This document shows positions 6,711 to 11,019 of a stretch of 11,019 nucleotides of DNA, piece after piece; within the stretch, counting starts at the first letter, position 1, and each line of letters begins with the position of its first letter. The notes beneath the pieces were generated by a model, which worked only from the letters and a program-made list of their open reading frames with translations, searched no databases and was not told the origin of the DNA. A program made the translations under genes and the position numbers. Source of the DNA: Spirochaetaceae bacterium (GTDB lineage: Bacteria; Spirochaetota; Spirochaetia; Treponematales; Breznakiellaceae); assembly GCA_031255655.1 (NCBI GenBank), contig JAIRSB010000223.1:1-11019 (forward strand), read 5' to 3'.

Positions 6711-6730
6711 TAATCGCTGAAAACTCTTGT
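6693..6730. repeat. Inverted repeat across the DUF368 promoter
   Basis: ACACGAGTTCTCAG (6693-6706) and CTGAAAACTCTTGT (6717-6730) are reverse complements at 12 of 14 positions, 10 nt apart. AGCTT (6687-6691) and AAGCT (6739-6743) extend the symmetry outward. It overlaps the possible -35 (6705-6710), so it may be an operator, but it could also be an RNA structure downstream of the preceding minus-strand gene. Confidence 0.4.
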
Positions 6731-6760
6731 CTCGCAAAAAGCTCATCCGTAATGCTACAT

Positions 6761-6789
6761 GAAAAACCGGATATGGTATACCGTTTTTC
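6761..6789 (-). terminator. Possible terminator after the TPR-like gene
   Basis: On the minus strand, GAAAAACGG (6789-6781) can pair with CCGGTTTTTC (6770-6761) with one bulged base. The A-tract/T-tract arms resemble a weak bidirectional intrinsic terminator about 60 nt past the stop of the TPR-like gene. Only about three G-C pairs support it. A more GC-rich inverted repeat, TTCCCCCG (6803-6810) with CGGGGAA (6831-6837), lies between it and the stop and could contribute. Confidence 0.35.
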
Positions 6790-6847
6790 AGCAAGCTGAT
6801 GATTCCCCCGCCGCCGCTCCGGATAATTGACGGGGAAGGGTAGGCGG

Positions 6848-9800
6848 CTACATACTGGATTCGATTCTTCGCCGCAGTTCGTTAAGCCGCACGGAATCGC
6901 GGTTTTCAGGACGTTGCAGCAAACGCTGGACAATAGATAAAGCCAACAGATTGTTGCCGTTTTGTAGTTCCCGTACCGCTCGCATATATTCCTGTTCGGT
7001 TTGACTGTCGACGGCGGACGCGCTGCCCATAGCGACCTGTACGCGGTCTTTCACCTGCATGGCCAGCGCGTTATTCGGATTTAGCCTTAGAGCCTCGTTC
7101 ACATTTTCCAGCACCAGCGGATACTGGGAGCGCACATTCGCAGCGAACATACGCTGCGCCGCCGCGGCAAGCTCGTTGCTGCGGGCAAGCCTGCGCGGGT
7201 CGGGCGGGGCGGGGCGTATCCCCATGCTTATTTCAGCCTGAACGACCGCCGCCCTTATACCCGGATAATCAGGATTTATCTGCGCCAAATCCTGCAAATC
7301 CGCAAAGGCTTCAACGTTGCCGCGCCGGGCACCGTTTACAGCCGACTGAAAACGCTGGGCAAAATTCTGATTAAAGACTGCGGGGTCGCGTACCTGCTCT
7401 ATCCGCAGTTCGAGAATGCCGGCATCCTGATTGACCGGAAACAACAGGCGGACTTCCTGCGTCTTTTGAATAGCGGCGGCAAACATCTGTAAGCCGTCTT
7501 CCCGCCTGTTATTGTTGAGCAGACGCACGCCCTCTTCATAATTTCTGCGCGCTCCCGAAAGCAGTTGGCTCATCTCAGGATAAAGCGGCGCGGTAACGGG
7601 AATTGTTCTGCCGCCCCGCATGAATAACGCGCCGCGCGTCAACGTAAGCCAGTACGCAACCTCGCTGTCCGGCTCCGCGCTAATGGACGCCCAGCGCTCC
7701 TCGGCGCGGACAAGGGTTTCCTCCGCCTGATCAAAACGCCCATCAAAGTATCTTTCTCGCGCATTGTTGACAAGAGAGCGCACCTCTCTCACGACGGCTT
7801 CGTATCTAAGTTGTACTATCTCCGCTATGAGAGGCGTAATGCTTAACGTGATTTCATTCCGTAGAGTTTCTGATTCCTGTATCGCCAATGAATCCTCATA
7901 GCGAGAGACGCTGCGGTAAGCCAAGTCCTGCGCTTCGTCAAAAGAAGCCCGCGCCAAAGCTGAGCGCGCCGTCTGAAAAAGCTGCCTACCCTCGTTCAAC
8001 AACTCTTCCGCCCGGCTTACACGGGCAAGGGCAAGTCCGCGTATATCATTATTCCTGATTTGCAGATTGGAAATGCGGGAAGTTATTGTGCGCGCCTCCG
8101 CCGACAATTCGGCGATTGAACGACTGGCGGCAATCGCGCCGCTTTCGTTCTGGTAATCATCCAAAAGCTGCCGTGCCGTCTCAATCTGCGTCTCCAAGCC
8201 ACTGTTGATTTCCATTGAAAGTTCTGCGGCTTCACGCGGGTAAAAAGCCGTTATCTCCGTGCCGTCCGCGAGCTTCAGTGGAACTCCGTCAAGCATACTC
8301 CGGTCCCTCGCAAGAAGCTCCTCCAGACGGGACAATTCCCTGTTCAAATCACCGTTTGCGATAGTATATTGTTCCGAAGCGGTGTTTATTACTGCTTGAG
8401 AAAACTTGTCGCGCAGCGCTCTCAAAGTGTTTTCCGCGGCGGTAAAAAAAGTTGTATCGGTACGCGCTCCATCAAGGGAGGAGTCCGGAACAGCGTTAAA
8501 CCGCTCGTTTGCTTCAATGCTCAGTTCATCCAGTATGACATCAATCGCGGCAATGTATGTCTCATAATCATGCCGCAGTTCAAGTTCCCGCGAAACCGCG
8601 GCCTTGACGCTGATGCGCCCCGCGCTCCAAGCCGCCGGAATATTTTCAGCTGTCGCCCCCGCCCGCGTGTCCGCGTAACGCAAGCCTTCGTTACAGGCGC
8701 TGCTAAGAAAGCCGTTGATTTCTTCCAGCCCGTTGAAGTGTAAAAATTGACGGATATGCTCGGAACTTACGGTATATTCCAAGACGTTTTCTGCCGCGTC
8801 GTCCGGCGTGTCGAATGCCGTCTGTTTTTCAAGTAATTCAAGCGGGAATTTATCGAAGTTGGAGCTTGTTTCCAGCATAGAAAGCGCGTAATTAAATTCC
8901 TCGCGATTAATTAGATCGAGCGTTCGCGAAAAATAATCGCCCGCGACATCCATAAAGCGTTGTTCAAGAGGCACCGCCGCGATGTTCCAAATCGCGTCAA
9001 TCGCGCCCAAAATACCTTCTCGAATCGCTTCGCTAGTGCGTCCCTGTATAAAAACTGCAGCCATCGGGAAGAAAAAACGCCCTTCATTCTTGACTTCGGC
9101 AGCCTCCGTTACCTCCGTTTGTTCCTCGAAGTATCGCATTGTCTGAGTAACATCGTCTTTAGTTTGAATAAGCTCATCCAAATAAGGCGACACTCCTCCG
9201 TACGTCGAGAGTAAGGCCGCAGCATCCTGAATACCGCCGCGCAAAGATAACACCGATGCTGCCTGTTCTTCAAAAAAAGTAATCATCGCCGACGCGCTTA
9301 CGATAAAGTCATCTATGCGTCCAAGTGAATTCATCGTCCGGGAGTTCACTTCTTCCCCATAACCCGCGCGGTACATCTGCTCCTGATACAATTCAAAGCC
9401 GCTCTGATACGTTCGCAAAGCTGCCAGATACTGCTTTTGACTGAGTTGTTCCCCACCTTCCCGCAATATGCGTTCAAGCTCGCGCCTGTTCACCGTGAAG
9501 CGTGCGACTTCCTCAATGTTAGCTATAAACTGCTCGGTATCTTCGCGCCGCGCCGCGTTCATCGCGGCGAGTTGGCGGCTTAATGTTAGAATGCTTTCAA
9601 GATTTTCAGGATTATCGACGACCATATCCAGAAGTATGTTCGCCACGGCGGTGTAATTGTTCATGAGAGACATAATGTCTCGCAGCCTGTTTTGAATTGG
9701 ATCAAAATTTTCAGGCTCCATACGCGCGAATTCCGCCAAAAGACGTATTGCCTCGCTGTAGTTTTTTTCTTGTATCAGGGCGTCCGCTTTTGAAAGACCA

Positions 9801-9907
9801 GTCTCCGGTTGACTTTTTCCACCCGCTATCGCCAAAGTGGTGGCAAAAAAGAAAAGCCCCAGCGCCAAAAACGCCGCCCTGCGTCCAAAAACCGCTCGAA
9901 AAAACAT
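6848..9907 (-). CDS. Large exported protein with TPR-like helical repeats
   Basis: I recognise the architecture but not a named gene. The 1019-residue product opens with a signal peptide: basic MFFRAVFGRR, a hydrophobic core at about 11-25, and a probable cleavage after AIA (26-28). There is no lipobox cysteine, so it should be periplasmic or secreted rather than lipid-anchored. Residues about 38-110 form TPR-like pairs (ADALIQEKNYSEAIRLLAEF, then NYTAVANILLDMVVDNPENL). A long central part is rich in Glu, Arg, Ala and Leu and predicted to be helical or coiled coil. The last 120 residues return to TPR style (NEALRLNPNNALAMQVKDRV). The start is ATG 9907, the only one giving a signal peptide, with a weak AGG upstream. 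TPR proteins usually scaffold complexes. The flanking gaps are 185 and 124 nt, so it may be monocistronic. Function unknown. Confidence 0.88.
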   Translation of the reverse strand: MFFRAVFGRRAAFLALGLFFFATTLAIAGGKSQPETGLSKADALIQEKNYSEAIRLLAEFARMEPENFDPIQNRLRDIMSLMNNYTAVANILLDMVVDNPENLESILTLSRQLAAMNAARREDTEQFIANIEEVARFTVNRRELERILREGGEQLSQKQYLAALRTYQSGFELYQEQMYRAGYGEEVNSRTMNSLGRIDDFIVSASAMITFFEEQAASVLSLRGGIQDAAALLSTYGGVSPYLDELIQTKDDVTQTMRYFEEQTEVTEAAEVKNEGRFFFPMAAVFIQGRTSEAIREGILGAIDAIWNIAAVPLEQRFMDVAGDYFSRTLDLINREEFNYALSMLETSSNFDKFPLELLEKQTAFDTPDDAAENVLEYTVSSEHIRQFLHFNGLEEINGFLSSACNEGLRYADTRAGATAENIPAAWSAGRISVKAAVSRELELRHDYETYIAAIDVILDELSIEANERFNAVPDSSLDGARTDTTFFTAAENTLRALRDKFSQAVINTASEQYTIANGDLNRELSRLEELLARDRSMLDGVPLKLADGTEITAFYPREAAELSMEINSGLETQIETARQLLDDYQNESGAIAASRSIAELSAEARTITSRISNLQIRNNDIRGLALARVSRAEELLNEGRQLFQTARSALARASFDEAQDLAYRSVSRYEDSLAIQESETLRNEITLSITPLIAEIVQLRYEAVVREVRSLVNNARERYFDGRFDQAEETLVRAEERWASISAEPDSEVAYWLTLTRGALFMRGGRTIPVTAPLYPEMSQLLSGARRNYEEGVRLLNNNRREDGLQMFAAAIQKTQEVRLLFPVNQDAGILELRIEQVRDPAVFNQNFAQRFQSAVNGARRGNVEAFADLQDLAQINPDYPGIRAAVVQAEISMGIRPAPPDPRRLARSNELAAAAQRMFAANVRSQYPLVLENVNEALRLNPNNALAMQVKDRVQVAMGSASAVDSQTEQEYMRAVRELQNGNNLLALSIVQRLLQRPENRDSVRLNELRRRIESSM

Positions 9908-9984
9908 AGACCTATTTTATATTTATCGGCAGTTTTAATGTTATATATTAGGATTTAAACAAAATCCGTAAACAGCGGCATTCG

Positions 9985-10022
9985 CGGTATATCCGGCAAG
10001 ACGCAGCCTGTCGGGTATACCG
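9985..10022 (+). other. 14-bp hairpin between the TPR-like and lipoprotein genes
   Basis: CGGTATATCCGGCA (9985-9998) pairs with TGTCGGGTATACCG (10009-10022) around a 10-nt loop. Read as plus-strand RNA it has two G-U pairs and no mismatch; in the minus-strand RNA those become two A-C mismatches. It lies just past the lipoprotein stop and before the TPR-like gene, both minus-strand, so the stronger fold is antisense to its neighbours. No T-run follows on either side. It may be a REP-like intergenic repeat. Confidence 0.45.
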
Positions 10023-10031
10023 GAAAAGAGT

Positions 10032-10328
10032 CTATTCTCGTGTGACAGCTTGTATTTTCCTATAAAGGTTAAGGTAGTTAACGTCGATTATATCGACATC
10101 TTTACCTTTGGTTTCCTCAAGAAATTTTTCATAACCATCAGTAATCAGTCCGAGTATTATAGCGTACTCGGCGATAACCGTTCTCGAGGCGTTTATAGCG
10201 GGAGAAGTGAGACTTCCCAGCGGTGTTATTACGCCGTCTCTTGTCGCGTAAGTAGCGCAGCTTCCTAAAATTACTCCGAATGTCAGAACAAGCGCCGACA
10301 TTCCTAATCTAAAAGATTTCTTTGTCAT
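10032..10328 (-). CDS. Small putative lipoprotein of unknown function
   Basis: The 98-residue product has a lipoprotein signal: MTKKSFRLGM, a hydrophobic stretch SALVLTFGVI, and the lipobox LGSC with Cys24 as the predicted lipidated residue. After processing about 75 residues remain, including TPLGSLTSPAINASRTVIAE and a charged, helical C-terminal half (DGYEKFLEETKGKDVDIIDV). The start at 10328 is supported by AAAGGAGA at 10341-10334, 5 nt upstream. The frame is open 18 codons further, but that would place polar residues before the signal. It would be exported and anchored in the inner or outer membrane. It probably belongs to a lineage-specific family; I do not recognise a characterised homologue. 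It lies 124 nt before the TPR-like gene on the same strand, so the two could be co-transcribed. Confidence 0.8.
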   Translation of the reverse strand: MTKKSFRLGMSALVLTFGVILGSCATYATRDGVITPLGSLTSPAINASRTVIAEYAIILGLITDGYEKFLEETKGKDVDIIDVNYLNLYRKIQAVTRE

Positions 10329-10333
10329 AATTT

Positions 10334-10341
10334 TCTCCTTT
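10334..10341 (-). promoter_or_regulatory. Ribosome binding site deciding the lipoprotein start
   Basis: On the minus strand, AAAGGAGA lies 5 nt before ATG 10328. It is a near-consensus Shine-Dalgarno sequence in this window and settles the start in favour of MTKKSF over the longer open frame beginning at 10382. Confidence 0.8.
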
Positions 10342-10350
10342 GACAATAGA

Positions 10351-10434
10351 ATTTCTAAACGGAATCGAATTCCGTAAAACATAAATAACTGTCCAGAACT
10401 TCAGTTTCTAAACAGTACCGACTAAAAAAGATTT
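10351..10434 (+). repeat. Intergenic repeat element, copy B
   Basis: It shares ATTTCTAAACGG (10351-10362), CATAAATAACTGTCC (10380-10394) and AAAAAGATTTT (10425-10434) with 3791-3841, in the same order. It contains extra structure: ACGGAAT/ATTCCGT (10359-10375, 3-nt loop), and ACTGT-CC-AGAAC (10388-10399) facing GTTTCT-AA-ACAGT (10404-10416). CCAGAAC (10393-10399) can alternatively pair with GTTCTGG (10439-10445). It lies in the region upstream of the lipoprotein gene. Confidence 0.45.
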
Positions 10435-10435
10435 T

Positions 10436-10457
10436 GCTGTTCTGGTACCAGAATAGC
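10436..10457. repeat. 22-bp near-perfect palindrome
   Basis: The 14-bp core TTCTGGTACCAGAA (10440-10453) is a perfect palindrome. GCT and AGC extend it to 10436-10457, with one mismatched pair (10439/10454). On the minus strand it is followed by AAAATC and then six Ts (10430-10425), so it could serve as a weak terminator; as DNA it could be a dimeric protein binding site. Confidence 0.5.
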
Positions 10458-10577
10458 GCGTTTGTTTTCTTGATTTATGTCATTCAGTCCCTCCTGTTTT
10501 GAGACCCGTCCCATAAACAACGACGAAAATAAATTCAGCGTTGTCGAGAAATCCTGGAGTTACTGAAAGAAAAAGTT

Positions 10578-10754
10578 TTAGTTTACAGTGACAAAATCGG
10601 GGGGGGGGGGGGCAAATTCAAATGAAAATTCACAGGCGCCGGTGTTCACCCGCGTGTTTTTACGCTGCGTAGATATATGCATCGCGTCAAATAAACGCGG
10701 CTGTGTAAAAACCTCGCCGCGCCCGCTATATGTTTTTTTATCCGTAATTCGCAT
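10578..10754 (-). CDS. Doubtful short ORF carrying a C14 run
   Basis: A 58-residue frame starts at ATG 10754 (MRITDKKTYSGRGEV...) and ends shortly after a C14 run that encodes a proline stretch (APPPPD). A promoter-like sequence lies directly upstream at 10764-10793. GAAGG directly abuts the ATG, so there is no properly spaced ribosome binding site. With a run of 15 or 12 Cs, translation would instead continue in frame to a TGA at 10482-10480, giving 91 residues (at C15) with a plausible C-terminal part (SVTPGFLDNAEFIFVVVYGT). That downstream frame has no start of its own and has a stop just before the run. It resembles no family I know. It may be a phase-variable small protein, a degenerate gene, or a repeat with chance open frames. 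Confidence 0.3.
   Translation of the reverse strand: MRITDKKTYSGRGEVFTQPRLFDAMHISTQRKNTRVNTGACEFSFEFAPPPPDFVTVN
10599..10612. repeat. G14 homopolymer tract
   Basis: Fourteen consecutive Gs on the plus strand. Runs this long mutate rapidly by slipped-strand mispairing, and poly-G tracts are known to vary expression of outer-membrane genes in Treponema pallidum. This run lies inside the short minus-strand ORF described above. Its exact length is prone to sequencing error. Confidence 0.95.
10656..10712. other. Imperfect 15-bp hairpin
   Basis: GTTTTTACGCTGCGT (10656-10670) pairs with ACGCGGC (10695-10701) and GTAAAAAC (10705-10712), with a 3-nt bulge, TGT, and one wobble; the loop is 24 nt. It lies within the short minus-strand ORF. 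Eight pairs (GTTTTTAC/GTAAAAAC) are perfect. Confidence 0.4.
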
Positions 10755-10763
10755 CCTTCGTAC

Positions 10764-10793
10764 TGTATACCATAGATGTCTGGATTTTGTCAA
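10764..10793 (-). promoter_or_regulatory. Possible strong minus-strand promoter
   Basis: On the minus strand a perfect TTGACA (10793-10788) is followed after 18 nt by TATACA (10769-10764), four of six to the -10 consensus. It points towards the C14-bearing ORF at 10754 and, further on, the lipoprotein gene. The predicted transcript start is only a few bases before the ORF's ATG, again implying little or no leader. Confidence 0.45.
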
Positions 10794-10801
10794 TACACCG
10801 A

Positions 10802-10857
10802 CGGCGGACTCCAGCAATTCTCATTTTAGAAATTTTTTACATGAAAAAAGCCCGAAA
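10802..10857. repeat. 56-bp direct repeat, copy 1
   Basis: The segment from CGGCGGACT through GCCCGAAA recurs at 10964-11018 with one 1-nt deletion and one A-to-T change. The two copies start 162 nt apart. This copy contains TTTAGAAATTTTTT but lacks the inverted left arm found at copy 2. Its left edge lies 8 nt from the TTGACA of the minus-strand promoter. Confidence 0.8.
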
Positions 10858-10864
10858 ATAACGA

Positions 10865-10870
10865 TATAAT
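10865..10870 (+). promoter_or_regulatory. Isolated TATAAT
   Basis: A perfect -10 hexamer in the spacer between the two direct-repeat copies. No good -35 lies 16-18 nt upstream, and no gene follows in the window. Probably AT-rich chance. Confidence 0.15.
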
Positions 10871-10942
10871 TGATTTTATCTTAAGTATTGTCTACTATTT
10901 CATACATATTTCGTCTGTATTTTATTGTTTTAAGGTGTTGTT

Positions 10943-10999
10943 TTTCTAAAATGAGTATTGCTGCGGCGGACTCAGCAATTCTCATTTTAGAAATTTTTT
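10943..10999 (+). terminator. 21-bp hairpin followed by six Ts
   Basis: 10943-10963 and 10973-10993 are reverse complements at 20 of 21 positions (mismatch 10956/10980) around a 9-nt loop, and TTTTTT follows at 10994-10999. This is the geometry of an intrinsic terminator for plus-strand transcription. The stem is AT-rich except near the loop. The right arm belongs to copy 2 of the 56-bp direct repeat, so the structure may instead be a repeat boundary or a small non-autonomous element. No plus-strand gene lies directly upstream. Confidence 0.5.
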
Positions 11000-11018
11000 A
11001 CATGAATAAAGCCCGAAA
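10964..11018. repeat. 56-bp direct repeat, copy 2 (at window end)
   Basis: It matches 10802-10857 apart from a missing C after GGACT and a T for A in ATGAATAAAG. The repeat may run on beyond the window, so its full length and any further copies are unknown. Confidence 0.75.
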
Positions 11019-11019
11019 T

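Larger units (their letters stand above)
10383..11019. other. 637-nt accessory intergenic region
   Basis: No confident gene is present. The region holds copy B of an intergenic repeat (which begins upstream at 10351), a 22-bp palindrome, a G14 homopolymer within a weak minus-strand ORF, a good minus-strand promoter, an imperfect long hairpin, a 56-bp direct repeat and a terminator-like hairpin. The density of inverted repeats contrasts with the compact coding DNA of the rest of the window. It continues past the window end. Confidence 0.6.

Noticed and set aside
10422..10559. 45-codon minus-strand frame (QEGLNDINQENKRAILVPEQ)
   Set aside because: Looks protein-like but has no ribosome binding site before its ATG (10514), overlaps the better alternative frame, and ends inside the palindrome and repeat. 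Could be a gene remnant; not supportable as a gene.
10588..10869. 93-codon plus-strand frame starting at GTG and reading through the G14 run
   Set aside because: No ribosome binding site, and the frame runs into the 56-bp direct repeat, so its C-terminus is repeat-derived. The minus-strand reading has a better promoter and start.
10802..11018. CRISPR array or integron attC sites
   Set aside because: Only two copies, with unequal flanks, a 106-nt spacer and no cas or integrase gene. The attC consensus ends (RYYYAAC/GTTRRRY) were not found.
1..11019. tRNA, rRNA, transposase or phage genes
   Set aside because: None recognised on either strand by eye. Repeats suggest dispersed elements, but no intact mobile gene is present.

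Overview
The window looks like chromosomal DNA from a treponeme-like spirochaete with a base composition near 50% GC. Three things point there: a long, divergent PRPP synthase-like protein, a 1019-residue secreted repeat protein next to a small lipoprotein, and intergenic DNA full of AT-rich palindromes built on TTTAGAAA/TTTCTAAA. This placement is inference; there is no rRNA or other marker gene.

Layout. 1-250: hairpin-rich non-coding DNA ending in a possible promoter. 251-3765 (+): fused aspartokinase-homoserine dehydrogenase (thrA), then 32 nt later an AmmeMemoRadiSam-type radical SAM enzyme. 3766-3871: a compact control region with a 22-bp palindrome, a perfect TATAAT and a 12-bp hairpin. 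3872-4975 (+): a divergent ribose-phosphate diphosphokinase. It converges on a minus-strand pair, 6662-5026: a DUF368/PopT-type membrane protein, then a TatD-family hydrolase whose start overlaps the DUF368 stop by ATGA. 9907-6848 (-): a large exported protein with TPR-like helical repeats. 10328-10032 (-): a 98-residue lipoprotein. 10383-11019: no confident gene, but dense in structure.

Functional picture. ThrA supplies aspartate-family amino acids, the Prs-like protein would supply PRPP, and the DUF368 protein probably recycles undecaprenyl phosphate for envelope synthesis. TatD is a metal-dependent nuclease. The TPR-like protein and the lipoprotein are envelope or periplasmic proteins of unknown role. 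No pathway joins the whole window.

The part most worth a second look is 10383-11019. On the minus strand it holds a TTGACA-18-TATACA promoter and a 58-codon ORF carrying a C14 (G14 on +) run. One added base in that run would fuse the ORF in frame to a further stretch, giving a 91-residue product that ends in an ATGA junction behind an AGGAGG. This has the form of a slipped-strand contingency locus. Next to it are a 22-bp palindrome, a 56-bp direct repeat and a 21-bp terminator-like hairpin. Part of this DNA shares a three-block pattern with the prs control region. Three genes (thrA, prs, tatD) also carry strong hairpins inside the 3' part of their coding sequence.
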